Shown here: positions 41,737 through 51,032 of the stretch, piece by piece
Layout: each line of letters starts with the position of its first letter
Numbering within the stretch: the stretch's first letter is position 1
From: REEB426 sp964551975
GTDB lineage: Bacteria; Actinomycetota; Actinomycetes; S36-B12
DNA length: 57,571 nt
Assembly (NCBI GenBank): GCA_964551975.1
Contig: CAZKFI010000006.1
Span: forward strand, 1-57,571
Direction of reading: 5' to 3'
Translations under genes and position numbers: made by a program
Notes under the pieces: generated by a model
Database searches by the model: none
What the model was told of the DNA's origin: nothing
The model's input: only the letters and a program-made list of their open reading frames with translations

Positions 41737-42674
41737 CCGAGCGGTTCCTTCCAGTTCCGGAGGGGTTAGTCGGCGAGCGTGCCGACCTGGCCATGACCCG
41801 ACTATTGGGCATCTCCCGAGCCCGAGCCGCGCAGTTGCTGGCTGATGCCTGCGTCACCCTGGATGGACGCACTCTCGACAAGGCCGATCGCCTCACCAGT
41901 GGCGGCGTGTTGACGGTGGCAGCGGTGGAACTGACCCCACCGCCAGTCTCGGTTATCCCCATGCAGGTACCCGGCCTGCGCATAGTGCTTGAAGACGAGG
42001 ATCTGGTGGTCGTCGACAAGCCTCCCGGCGTCGCGGCCCATCCCAGTCCAGGTTGGAGCGGTCCCACAGTGTTGGGCGGTTTGGCAGCCGCCGGTGTCTC
42101 CTTGACGCCACTTGGATCGGCGGAGCGACAGGGCATCGTGCATCGCCTTGATGTGGGTACCAGTGGCCTCATGGTGGTCGCGAAAAGCGATAGGGCCTAT
42201 CGCGAACTCAAGCAGCAGTTTCGTGAACGTCAGGTCACCAAGGTCTACGAAGCCGTGGTGCAGGGTCATCTGGATCCGCTGGCCGGCACCATCGATGCGC
42301 CAATTGGCCGTCACCCCACCGCGGATTACCGTTTCGCTGTCATTGCCGATGGCCGCCCGAGCATCACGCACTATCAAACGCTCGAGGCGCACCGCCACGG
42401 ATCCTTGGTCGAGATTCATCTGGAAACCGGCCGTACTCATCAGATCCGTGTGCACATGGCAGCACTTCGCCACCCATGCGCTGGGGATCTGACCTACGGT
42501 GCTGACCCGAGTCTGGCGAGGCGTTTGGGACTGCAGCGACAGTGGCTACACGCGGTGCACCTGGGTTTTGAACATCCGGCAACGGGGGAGCAGATTGAAC
42601 TGCACAGTGAGCCGGCACCGGACCTGATGGAGGCCCTGGTGCGCCTGCGGGCCGGGGTCGACAAGCCTGGTTAG
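41733..42674 (+). CDS. RluA-family 23S rRNA pseudouridine synthase (RluD-like)
   Basis: A 313-residue enzyme. An S4 RNA-binding domain (about 10-70) is followed by the RluA catalytic domain with VDKPPGVAAHPS, the active-site HRLDVGTSGLMVVAK (catalytic Asp) and LETGRTHQIRVHMA. The likely product is pseudouridine in 23S rRNA; RluD versus RluC specificity is not settled. Its place after lspA and before dnaE is common in actinobacteria. Confidence 0.92.
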   Translation: MTERFLPVPEGLVGERADLAMTRLLGISRARAAQLLADACVTLDGRTLDKADRLTSGGVLTVAAVELTPPPVSVIPMQVPGLRIVLEDEDLVVVDKPPGVAAHPSPGWSGPTVLGGLAAAGVSLTPLGSAERQGIVHRLDVGTSGLMVVAKSDRAYRELKQQFRERQVTKVYEAVVQGHLDPLAGTIDAPIGRHPTADYRFAVIADGRPSITHYQTLEAHRHGSLVEIHLETGRTHQIRVHMAALRHPCAGDLTYGADPSLARRLGLQRQWLHAVHLGFEHPATGEQIELHSEPAPDLMEALVRLRAGVDKPG

Positions 42675-42694
42675 AGTGCGGTGATGGAGTCACC

Positions 42695-45600
42695 GTGGGA
42701 CGCATGAAGTCCGACGGATTCGTTCATCTGCACGTGCATACCGAGTACTCAATGCTCGATGGAGCCGCGCGCCTGGGAGACCTACTCGAAGAAACTGCCC
42801 GCCTGGGCATGGACTCGATCGCCATCACCGATCATGGCAACCTTTTCGGTGCCTATGACTTTTACCGTCAAGCCAAGACCGCCGGTGTCCACCCGATCAT
42901 CGGGTTGGAGGGCTACTACGCACCGCAGGGCAGGTTCCAGCGCCAAGCGATGGACTTCGGGGGTGGCTTCGACGAAGGTTCACCGGAGGAACCCGGCGCG
43001 GGTCGGGGGAAGTACGCCTATACGCACATGACGCTGTGGGCGGAAAGTACTGCCGGCATGCACAACCTCTTTCGCTTGGCTTCGCTGGCCAGCATCGAAG
43101 GGCAGTATCACAAACCGCGATTTGATCGTGAGTTGCTGGCCACGTATGGGGCTGGACTGATCGGGACAACCGGGTGTCCTAGTGGCGAAGTGAATCGGTG
43201 GCTGCAGGCCGATCGTTTCGACAAGGCCTTGGCCGCTGCAGCCGATATGCGCGACATTCTCGGTGCAGGGAACTACTTCTGTGAACTGATGGACCACGGG
43301 CTCGCCATTGAGCGCCGCTTCCGCGAGGACCTGATTCGGTTGGCGCGGCAGCTCGAACTTCCGCTCGTGGCCACGAACGATCTGCACTACGTACGCCCCC
43401 AGGATGCCGACACACACGATGTTCTGCTGTGCATTGGTACGCGCACCACAATGGATGATCCGAAGCGCTTTCGATTCGATGCGCGCGATTTCTTTGTGAA
43501 GTCCGCGGCGCAGATGCGTCAGGAGTGGGCGGACTTTCCGGATGCCTGTGACAACACGCTCTTGATTGCTGAACGCTGCCAGGTTGCCTTTGCCGAGGGC
43601 GCCAGCCTGCTCCCGCGTTTTCCCGTCCCTGAGGGACACAGTGAAGATACCTGGCTTGCCGCTGAGGTCCAGCGTGGACTGATCGCGAGATTCGGATCAA
43701 CTATCCCGGACATTGTTCGGGAGCGGGCCGAATACGAAGTGCAGATGGTGGCCCAAATGGGATTCCCCGGCTACTTCCTCGTCGTAGCTGATCTCGTCCG
43801 GTACGCCAGGGAGCAGGGCATTCGAGTCGGACCGGGCAGAGGGTCGGCCGCCGGTTCGATGATTGCCTACGCACTTGGCATCACCGAATTGGATCCGATC
43901 AAGCATGGACTGCTCTTCGAGCGCTTCCTGAATCCAGAGCGCATTTCTATGCCTGATATCGACATCGACTTCGACGAGCGTCGTCGCGCTGACATGATCC
44001 GGTACGCAACCGCGAAGTATGGAGAGGATCGAGTCGCGCAGATCGTTACTTTCGGCTCGATCAAGGCCAAGGCTGCGATCAAGGACAGTGCGCGTGTCCT
44101 GGGGTTGCCCTACGCGCTCGGGGATCGCATCAGCAAGGCGATGCCGCCGTCAGTGATGGGTCGTGACATCTCCCTGGCCGGAGCCTTTGACCCCACCGAT
44201 CCGCGGTACGCAGAGGCCGCAGAATTCCGCGCTCTTGTCGATAGTGATCCTGATGTTCAACGCGTGGTGCAGACCGCGCGCGGTCTAGAAGGCCTCAAGC
44301 GTCAACCAGGTGTTCATGCGGCAGGGGTGATCCTGTGCGCTGAGCCGCTGATGGACGTCATTCCAGTGTGGCGCCGGGAGCAGGACGGTGCGGTCATCAC
44401 GCAGTTCGACATGGGTGGTTGTGAAGCACTAGGCCTGCTGAAAATGGACTTCCTCGGACTGCGAAACCTCACTGTGCTTGACGATGCACTCGCGCACATT
44501 GCGGCGAATCGGGGTGAATCGATCATCCTTGAAGAGATGACCTTGGACGATGCGGCGACCTACGAATTAATGGCGCGAGGAGACACCCTGGGTGTCTTCC
44601 AACTCGACGGCGGTCCGATGCGGGCCCTTTTGCGGTCAATGCAACCGGATTCCTTTGAAGATATCTCTGCGGTGCTTGCCCTGTATCGACCTGGACCGAT
44701 GGGCGCCAACGCCCACAACGACTACGCAGATCGCAAGAACGGTCGCAAACCAGTAACGCCGATCCATCCTGAACTTGCCGAACCACTCTCCGAAATCCTG
44801 GGCGACACTTACGGGCTGATCGTGTATCAGGAGCAGGTAATGGCGATCGCCCAGCGCCTGGCTGGCTACTCCCTCGGTAAAGCGGACCTCCTGCGTCGCG
44901 CCATGGGCAAGAAGAAGAAGGAGATCCTGGAACAGGAGTTCATCCCATTTCGCACGGGGATGGAAGCCAACGGCTACTCGTCCCGCGCGATTCAGGTTCT
45001 ATGGGAGATTCTCGTACCGTTCTCGGACTATGCGTTTAACAAGGCGCATACCGCGGGTTACGGACTCGTCTCGTATTGGACTGCCTACCTGAAGGCGAAC
45101 TACCCTGCCGAGTACATGGCAGCTCTGTTGACCTCGGTCAAGGATGACAAGGATCGATCAGCCGTTTACCTCAACGAGTGCCGTCGCATGGGCATCAAGG
45201 TCCTTCCACCGGATGTTAATGATTCGGATCTCGACTTCACTCCGCGTGGTACCGACATTCGTTTTGGGTTATCCGCAATTCGTAACGTCGGCGCCAATGT
45301 CGTGGAGTCGATCCTGGCTACCCGTCGTCGAGTGGGCCGCTTTGCAGACTTCAATGACTTCATTGCGAAGGTGGAGCCATCCGTGTGCGGGAAGCGCATT
45401 GTGGAATCACTCATCAAGGCCGGTGCCTTCGATTCCTTAGGTCATACACGTAAAGGTCTGTTGCAGGTACATGAGACGGTCATCGACGCAGCTATCGACG
45501 TGAAGCGGGCCGAGGCGGTTGGGCAATTCGATCTCTTTGGGGGGCTCCAAGCCCCTGAAGACACTGGTCTGCGCCTTGTTCCCGAGATTTCCATGGTCGA

Positions 45601-46237
45601 ATGGGAGAAGACAACACTGCTGGCACATGAGCGAGAGATGTTGGGACTTTACGTATCGGACCACCCGCTCCACGGGATCGAACATGCGCTGGCCCAGGTT
45701 GCTGATCACACCGTGGCCGGACTCTACGCTGATGAGCGCACTGAAGGATCAGTTGTGAGCGTGGGGGGTTTGGTAACCGGTGTCCAGCGCAAGACCACGA
45801 AACAAGGATCACCGTGGGCAATCATCACGCTCGAAGATCTTGCCGGTTCGGTTGATGTGATGGCCTTCCCGCAGGTGTATGCCTCGGCTGCCACTGCTTT
45901 AGCCGAGGACGCAGTCATCGTGGTGCGTGGGCGTATCGATCGATCAGATGAAGACGGGCTGCGCTTGGTTGCACTGGAGATCACGACTCCGGACCTCTCG
46001 CAAGCCCAGACTGGACCGCTGCGCCTTACGTTGCCAGCGAATCGATGTGTGCCCGCGTTAGTAGATCGCTTGAAGGCCATTCTGGCCGCGAACCCGGGTA
46101 CCACGGAGGTGCATCTGCATCTGACCGGTGGCGCAAAGACGACCGTGCTGCGTCTCGATGATCACCTTCGGGTATCGCCGACCGCAGCCCTGGTTTCGGA
46201 TCTCAAGGCCCTGCTCGGGCCCAATTGCCTCGGGTGA
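42695..46237 (+). CDS. dnaE1: replicative DNA polymerase III alpha subunit
   Basis: A 1180-residue C-family polymerase. The PHP domain is intact (FVHLHVHTEYSMLDG, ITDHGNLFG). The palm has GPGRGSAAGS and PDIDIDFDERRR (catalytic Asp residues), then YGLIVYQEQVMAIAQ, the AGYSLGKADLLRRAMGKKK motif, FNKAHTAGYG, helix-hairpin-helix and OB domain (about 990-1070). It is the main chain-elongating polymerase; compare the damaged PHP in DnaE2 at 8985. GTG 42695 lies 5 bases after TGGAG; ATG 42704 is an alternative. Confidence 0.97.
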   Translation: MGRMKSDGFVHLHVHTEYSMLDGAARLGDLLEETARLGMDSIAITDHGNLFGAYDFYRQAKTAGVHPIIGLEGYYAPQGRFQRQAMDFGGGFDEGSPEEPGAGRGKYAYTHMTLWAESTAGMHNLFRLASLASIEGQYHKPRFDRELLATYGAGLIGTTGCPSGEVNRWLQADRFDKALAAAADMRDILGAGNYFCELMDHGLAIERRFREDLIRLARQLELPLVATNDLHYVRPQDADTHDVLLCIGTRTTMDDPKRFRFDARDFFVKSAAQMRQEWADFPDACDNTLLIAERCQVAFAEGASLLPRFPVPEGHSEDTWLAAEVQRGLIARFGSTIPDIVRERAEYEVQMVAQMGFPGYFLVVADLVRYAREQGIRVGPGRGSAAGSMIAYALGITELDPIKHGLLFERFLNPERISMPDIDIDFDERRRADMIRYATAKYGEDRVAQIVTFGSIKAKAAIKDSARVLGLPYALGDRISKAMPPSVMGRDISLAGAFDPTDPRYAEAAEFRALVDSDPDVQRVVQTARGLEGLKRQPGVHAAGVILCAEPLMDVIPVWRREQDGAVITQFDMGGCEALGLLKMDFLGLRNLTVLDDALAHIAANRGESIILEEMTLDDAATYELMARGDTLGVFQLDGGPMRALLRSMQPDSFEDISAVLALYRPGPMGANAHNDYADRKNGRKPVTPIHPELAEPLSEILGDTYGLIVYQEQVMAIAQRLAGYSLGKADLLRRAMGKKKKEILEQEFIPFRTGMEANGYSSRAIQVLWEILVPFSDYAFNKAHTAGYGLVSYWTAYLKANYPAEYMAALLTSVKDDKDRSAVYLNECRRMGIKVLPPDVNDSDLDFTPRGTDIRFGLSAIRNVGANVVESILATRRRVGRFADFNDFIAKVEPSVCGKRIVESLIKAGAFDSLGHTRKGLLQVHETVIDAAIDVKRAEAVGQFDLFGGLQAPEDTGLRLVPEISMVEWEKTTLLAHEREMLGLYVSDHPLHGIEHALAQVADHTVAGLYADERTEGSVVSVGGLVTGVQRKTTKQGSPWAIITLEDLAGSVDVMAFPQVYASAATALAEDAVIVVRGRIDRSDEDGLRLVALEITTPDLSQAQTGPLRLTLPANRCVPALVDRLKAILAANPGTTEVHLHLTGGAKTTVLRLDDHLRVSPTAALVSDLKALLGPNCLG

Positions 46238-46241
46238 GCGG

Positions 46242-46769
46242 ATGCGCATCAGTTTTTCACCAGCTTTGACGCTGGGTGTATCGGCCCTGGCCTGGGGAAT
46301 CAGTTCGGGCATTGCCTTGGGTGTGCTCTGGTGGCGTCTAGCACCCCGGGTACCGCTCGTTGTGCGTCCTGAAGGCAGCAGTCCGCAGAACTATCAGCCG
46401 GATGGCTATCTTGGCGCGGACCTGGGGTTCTGCGTCCTGGCAATCCTGGCTGGGACGCTGCTGGCAATCGGGCTGATCACGATGCGTCGTCAACAACTCC
46501 TTGCGGTGCTCGGCTGGGGGTTGGTCGCCGGAGCGCTGGGTTCCCTGCTGATGTGGCAGGTTGGCGTGCGGCTCGGCTCGGTAGATATCAAAGGGTTGGC
46601 GGCTACGACGGAAGTGGAAACAGTGGTGGATGCACCGCTGGCGGTTTCCATGCCTGCAGTGCTACTCGCCTGGCCCATCGCAACAGCTACCGTCATGGTC
46701 GTGATCGCCGTGATCGACTGGGTCGCAGCTGCCCGCGTGGCACGCCTTATTCATCCCTCCGCGCAATAG
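46242..46769 (+). CDS. DUF2567-like membrane protein
   Basis: A 175-residue protein with four membrane helices (about 10-32, 60-82, 88-108, 140-165) and a short outer segment with EGSSPQNYQPDGYLGADLGF. It resembles the actinobacterial DUF2567 family, which often lies near dnaE and hisD. No function is known. The start is four bases after dnaE1. The 3' end overlaps the convergent YbaK gene by 23 bases. Confidence 0.65.
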   Translation: MRISFSPALTLGVSALAWGISSGIALGVLWWRLAPRVPLVVRPEGSSPQNYQPDGYLGADLGFCVLAILAGTLLAIGLITMRRQQLLAVLGWGLVAGALGSLLMWQVGVRLGSVDIKGLAATTEVETVVDAPLAVSMPAVLLAWPIATATVMVVIAVIDWVAAARVARLIHPSAQ

Positions 46770-47262
46770 GAGCCAGGGTCCCTGACGTCGCACGTAGCAG
46801 GTCCATTGCCGAGAGGGCGACTTCAAGCCCGCGTCGACCGGCGGAGACGAAGACCTTCGGCAGGTCCTGAGCGGATTGGTCGATCACCGTCGGCAGGGAA
46901 CGGCGTTGCCCGATCGGGCTGATACCACCAATGACATAGCCGGTTAGTCGTTCAGCTACTACCGGCTCAGCCATCACTGCCTTGCGGCCATTGCAGGCTG
47001 CGGCGAACGCCTTTAAATCCAAGCTGCAGTCCACTGGAACGATACCTACACACGGACGCGCGTCAACAACTGCAATCAGGGTCTTGAACACGTGACTGGA
47101 TGTCACACCCAGTGCCTTAGCCGCCTGTAGACCATAACCCGAACCGCCACCTGCCGTGGCATGGTCGTCGATATCAAAACTATGGATTTCGAATGGGATA
47201 CCCATGCGTATAAGTACCTGAGTGGCCGGTGTTGATGCACTGCGTTGCTTTGGTCCTGACAT
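46747..47262 (-). CDS. ybaK: Cys-tRNA(Pro)/Cys-tRNA(Cys) deacylase, YbaK family
   Basis: A 171-residue YbaK protein. It has the ybaK-like start with STPATQVLIRMGIPFEIHSFDID, GYGLQAAKALGVTSSHVFKTLIAV (with the conserved Lys), AVVPVDCSLDLKAFAA-type text, KAVMAEPVVAERLTGYVIGGISPIGQRRSLPT. It is predicted to remove Cys wrongly attached to tRNA(Pro). This one matches the E. coli YbaK group more closely than the protein at 2478. The ATG is 8 bases after the stop of the LON-domain gene, so they form an operon. Confidence 0.92.
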   Translation of the reverse strand: MSGPKQRSASTPATQVLIRMGIPFEIHSFDIDDHATAGGGSGYGLQAAKALGVTSSHVFKTLIAVVDARPCVGIVPVDCSLDLKAFAAACNGRKAVMAEPVVAERLTGYVIGGISPIGQRRSLPTVIDQSAQDLPKVFVSAGRRGLEVALSAMDLLRATSGTLAPIARRDE

Positions 47263-47270
47263 CGCCGGTC

Positions 47271-47939
47271 TCAATTCAGCGAGGGGGAGATGGAGCCCAG
47301 ATCTGTGGTCGGCACGCTGGAAAGCTCAGTGATGAGTGCGCACTCGCGGGTCAAGATGAGCCGAGCCAGACTCAAACGCTGACTCGTGGTTTCAGCAGCG
47401 AGTAGTTCCTGACGCTCACTCGTCGGAAGCACCATCGTGGCCGTAACGACGTATGCCAAGGCGTCTGGATCTGTGGGTGACTGTTCCAGGGGCTCCTCAG
47501 GCGACATCATCAGACGGGCGGTGAGCAGCATCCGATACTTGTCGAATCCCCGACGCACCGCTGCCGCAAGAATTGTGTCCTCTGAGCTACTCACCTCGTC
47601 AAGGAATTGCACCTCAGCGTGCAACAGCGGCTCGGAGGTGTCCAAGCTCAAGAGACGAAATCGTCGCGTGCCCGTCGTGATGATGTTGTATCGCCCGTCT
47701 GCCAGTGCCTCTACTTCTCGCAACGCGGCTCCGACACCGACCTCGTAGAGGGCGTCCTGGCCTTCCGCCTCCACGGAACGACCATCTCGGACCGCGATGA
47801 TCCCGAATTCGCGTCCAGTACTTTCCGGCTCTGCTAGGAGGCGCTCGACGAGGAGTCGATAGCGCGGCTCGAAGATGTGCAGCGGCAGGACAAGGCCGGG
47901 CACAAGCGCGACGCTCAGCGGGAACACCGGGATGCGCAT
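47271..47939 (-). CDS. LON substrate-binding domain protein
   Basis: A 222-residue protein made only of the LON N-terminal domain: MRIPVFPLSVALVPGLVLPLHIFEPRYRLL, EFGIIAV, VGVGAALREV, DGRYNIITTGTRRFRLL. There is no AAA+ or protease part. Such stand-alone proteins may bind damaged proteins. Its ATG lies 22 bases from the hisD ATG; TACGCT six bases upstream is a possible -10 box for a leaderless mRNA. Confidence 0.9.
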   Translation of the reverse strand: MRIPVFPLSVALVPGLVLPLHIFEPRYRLLVERLLAEPESTGREFGIIAVRDGRSVEAEGQDALYEVGVGAALREVEALADGRYNIITTGTRRFRLLSLDTSEPLLHAEVQFLDEVSSSEDTILAAAVRRGFDKYRMLLTARLMMSPEEPLEQSPTDPDALAYVVTATMVLPTSERQELLAAETTSQRLSLARLILTRECALITELSSVPTTDLGSISPSLN

Positions 47940-47961
47940 GTTTGCAGCGTAGACTGACGTC
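47940..47961. promoter_or_regulatory. 22-base divergent promoter for hisD and LON-domain gene
   Basis: Only 22 bases separate the two start codons. Forward -10 TAGACT (47950-47955) and reverse -10 TACGCT (47951-47946) share the bases TA, and each ends six bases before its ATG. This predicts two leaderless mRNAs from one symmetric site. Confidence 0.55.
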
Positions 47962-49290
47962 ATGCTGCGGCTCATCGACCTGCGCAACATGCAGATCACC
48001 GCGCAAGGTGACCTGAGTGGGATCCAGTTGCCGCGGGCCGCTACCACGGTGGAGGACGCCACAGCGACGGTTGAGCCGATCCTGCAGGATGTGAAAACCA
48101 GCGGTGAGTCCGCCGTTCTGGCCTGGACCAAGCAACTGGACGGGATCGCAGTTCCATCGCTTCGTGTTCCTGTTGAACACATTGCATCCTCGCTCGCTGA
48201 ACTCGACCCAACGATCCGCCAGTCACTTGAGGTAGCGATCGATCGGGCTCGACGAGTCCATCAAAGTCAGGCGCGCTCTGAGCAGAGCGTTGAAGTTATT
48301 CCCGGCGGCACGGTTACCCAACGTTGGCTTCCGGTCCAACGCGTTGGGCTGTACGTGCCCGGCGGCCAAGCGGTCTACCCCAGCAGTGTCGTCATGAACG
48401 TTGTCCCGGCCCAGGTCGCTGGCGTGCCGTCGATCGCAGTGACATCGCCGCCGCAGCGGGATGCTGGAGGCTGGCCAAACCAGACGATCCTTGCTGCTTG
48501 CGCCCTGCTGGGGATTGATGAGGTCTACGCAGCGGGTGGGGCCCAGGCGGTGGCCATGCTCGCCTACGGAGTGGAGTTGACCGATGGGCAGCGCTGTGCC
48601 CCGGTCGACATGATCACCGGGCCAGGCAACATCTACGTTACCGCCGCCAAGCGTGCCCTTCGCGGCATGATCGGCATCGACAGCGAGGCCGGCCCAACAG
48701 AGATCGCGATCCTTGCCGATGACACTGCAGACCCCATTCATGTCGCGGCGGATCTGATCAGCCAGGCTGAGCACGACCCGATGGCGGCAGCGATTCTGGT
48801 GACGACGAGCGAAGGACTTGTCCACGCCGTACAGGATGAAATCAGCCGCCAGCTGGGTCGTACGAAGCACGTGGAGCGGATCTCTACCGCTCTGAGCGGT
48901 TCACAGAGCGCTATCGTCCTCGTAGCGGATCTGCAGGCCGGCCTGGCCGTCGTTGATTCATACGCCGCCGAGCATCTTGAAGTGCAGACTCGTGAAGCGC
49001 GTCAGGTTGCACTGCAGGTTCGAAACGGTGGTGCGATCTTCGTCGGGGCCTTCTCGCCGGTATCCCTGGGGGACTACTGCGCTGGATCCAATCACGTACT
49101 GCCTACCCGCGGCTGTGCGCGCCACTCCTCTGGACTGTCCGTGCAGACCTTCCTTCGCGGTGTGCAGGTCATCGACTACAGCGAAGAAGCCTTACGGGCG
49201 TCTGCAGAGGCCGTGCAAACGTTGGCCTATGCCGAGGACCTCCCTGGCCACGCCGATGCGATCCGCGTACGACTGGAGCCGGGCTATTAA
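47962..49290 (+). CDS. hisD: histidinol dehydrogenase HisD
   Basis: A 442-residue enzyme for the last two steps of histidine synthesis. Seen: PVQRVGLYVPGGQAVYPSSVVMNVVPA, AAGGAQAVAMLAYG, DMITGPGNIYVTAAKR, SEAGPTE, SQAEHDP (zinc His), AAEHLE (catalytic Glu-His) and GSNHVLPT. First gene of the his operon; likely leaderless start. It is followed by hisC after 10 bases. Confidence 0.97.
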   Translation: MLRLIDLRNMQITAQGDLSGIQLPRAATTVEDATATVEPILQDVKTSGESAVLAWTKQLDGIAVPSLRVPVEHIASSLAELDPTIRQSLEVAIDRARRVHQSQARSEQSVEVIPGGTVTQRWLPVQRVGLYVPGGQAVYPSSVVMNVVPAQVAGVPSIAVTSPPQRDAGGWPNQTILAACALLGIDEVYAAGGAQAVAMLAYGVELTDGQRCAPVDMITGPGNIYVTAAKRALRGMIGIDSEAGPTEIAILADDTADPIHVAADLISQAEHDPMAAAILVTTSEGLVHAVQDEISRQLGRTKHVERISTALSGSQSAIVLVADLQAGLAVVDSYAAEHLEVQTREARQVALQVRNGGAIFVGAFSPVSLGDYCAGSNHVLPTRGCARHSSGLSVQTFLRGVQVIDYSEEALRASAEAVQTLAYAEDLPGHADAIRVRLEPGY

Positions 49291-49300
49291 TCAGAACGAA

Positions 49301-50461
49301 ATGCCTAGGCAGTTCACGCCACCGCTGCGCGAGGATTTGGTGGGCCTGGTTGCCTACGGTGCACCCCAACTCGATGTGCCCGTGCGCCTCAACGTCAATG
49401 AGAATCCGTTTCCGGTACCAGACTCAGTCGTTCAGGCCATAACGAATGCCGTCGCGGCTTGTGCGGGTGATTTGAATCGTTACCCCGATCGAGACGCCCG
49501 TCGCCTCCGCACCCTCTTGGCTGAGTACCTAGCGGAGGAGTCCGCGGTCAACGTAGAACCGCACCACATCTGGCCAGCCAACGGCTCGAACGAAGTCATG
49601 CTCCAGCTGTATCAGGCCTACGCGGGGCCCGGCCGTATCGTGATGAGTTTCGAGCCGACCTATTCCATGTATGCCGAATACGCCCGAACGAGTAACAGCA
49701 CATACGTGACTGCAGGGCGTGGCGCGGAATTCGAATTAGACCTAGATGCTGCGCAGACTGAACTGGAGCGCACGAAACCGACACTGGTCATAATCGCCTC
49801 ACCAAACAACCCGACTGGCACCGCTGCGCGAGCTGAGGACATTGCGCAGATCGCGACACAGCTGGGTTCCTGGTCGGGTCTGCTCATCGTCGATGAGGCC
49901 TATGCCGAGTTTCGTAGACCCGGAACTCCCTCATCCTTGGAGTTGCTGAGCGAACATGCAAACCTCGTGGTGACTCGAACCCTGAGTAAAGCGTTTGGTC
50001 TTGCGGGCGCCCGTATCGGTTATGCAATCGCAGCGGATCCTCAAGTGATCGAGGACATACAGCTGGTCCGTTTGCCGTATCACCTCTCCGCAGTGAGCCA
50101 GGTTGTTGCCTGTGCTGCGCTGGAGCATCGCGCCGACCTCAGGGCACAGGTAGCGGTACTGCGCACGGAACGCGATCGACTACACGCGTGGCTGCTGGCT
50201 GGTGGCTGGGAGGTACTGCCCAGCGATGCCAACTTCCTTGCCTTCGGTAAGTTTCCTGACCGTCAAGCGATCTGGCAGGCACTACTGGATCAGGGTGTCC
50301 TGATTCGCGTCACCGGACCCGATGGCTTCCTGCGCGTTAGCATCGGCACTCCGCAGGAGAACGATAGATTCAGGGCTGCGCTGCAGTCCGTACACGCTCA
50401 AGCCCACAGCGGTGGGTCCCATGCTGCAAGGGGTCATGGTGACACGACAAGCCCGAGTTGA
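49301..50461 (+). CDS. hisC: histidinol-phosphate aminotransferase HisC
   Basis: A 386-residue PLP enzyme (fold type I). Seen: RLNVNENPFPVP, NRYPDRDARRLR, ANGSNEVMLQLYQAY, SPNNPTGT, VDEAYAEF, TRTLSKAFGLAGARIGYAIA (PLP Lys). It converts imidazole acetol phosphate to histidinol phosphate. The ATG at 49301 is ten bases after hisD. The 3' end overlaps hisB by 26 bases. Confidence 0.97.
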   Translation: MPRQFTPPLREDLVGLVAYGAPQLDVPVRLNVNENPFPVPDSVVQAITNAVAACAGDLNRYPDRDARRLRTLLAEYLAEESAVNVEPHHIWPANGSNEVMLQLYQAYAGPGRIVMSFEPTYSMYAEYARTSNSTYVTAGRGAEFELDLDAAQTELERTKPTLVIIASPNNPTGTAARAEDIAQIATQLGSWSGLLIVDEAYAEFRRPGTPSSLELLSEHANLVVTRTLSKAFGLAGARIGYAIAADPQVIEDIQLVRLPYHLSAVSQVVACAALEHRADLRAQVAVLRTERDRLHAWLLAGGWEVLPSDANFLAFGKFPDRQAIWQALLDQGVLIRVTGPDGFLRVSIGTPQENDRFRAALQSVHAQAHSGGSHAARGHGDTTSPS

Positions 50462-51032
50462 ACGCTCGACCAAAGAGAGCCAGGTCCTAGTCGACCTTGT
50501 GATTGATGGCCAGGGTGCAGCCGATGTGGAGACCGGTGTACCGTTCTTTGATCACATGTTGAGTCAACTTGGCAAGCACTCTGGCATGAATCTCTTCGTG
50601 CGAACCACCGGAGATCTGCATGTCGACTCGCATCACACCGTTGAGGACACCTCGTTGGCATTGGGCTCGGCGCTCAATGAGGCACTAGGTGATCGTGCTG
50701 GACTTAAGCGATTCGGTGATGCGCTTGTGCCGTTGGATGAGTGTCTTGTGCAGGCCGCGGTCGACCTTTCCGGACGTCCATACCTCGTACACACTGAGCC
50801 TGATCTTGTGGAACTCATCGGTACGTATGACACAACGCTGACTCGACACATCTGGGAATCGATCGTTGCAACTTCGCAGATCACCTTGCATGTTCGCGTG
50901 CTCTCTGGTCGCAATGCACATCACGTGGTGGAAGCACAGTTCAAGGCGGTCGCCCGCGCCCTTCGGGAAGCCATCGCCGTTGATCCGCGGGTGGTTGGTG
51001 TTCCATCGACGAAGGGCACGTTGACGGGGTGA
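50436..51032 (+). CDS. hisB: imidazoleglycerol-phosphate dehydratase HisB
   Basis: A 198-residue single-function dehydratase. Seen: GVPFFDHMLSQLGKH, the first DSHHTVEDT and the second AHHVVEAQFKA manganese-binding motifs. It makes imidazole acetol phosphate. The ATG at 50436 gives the usual family length; an ATG at 50421 is also in frame. The last four bases overlap hisH. Confidence 0.96.
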   Translation: MVTRQARVERSTKESQVLVDLVIDGQGAADVETGVPFFDHMLSQLGKHSGMNLFVRTTGDLHVDSHHTVEDTSLALGSALNEALGDRAGLKRFGDALVPLDECLVQAAVDLSGRPYLVHTEPDLVELIGTYDTTLTRHIWESIVATSQITLHVRVLSGRNAHHVVEAQFKAVARALREAIAVDPRVVGVPSTKGTLTG

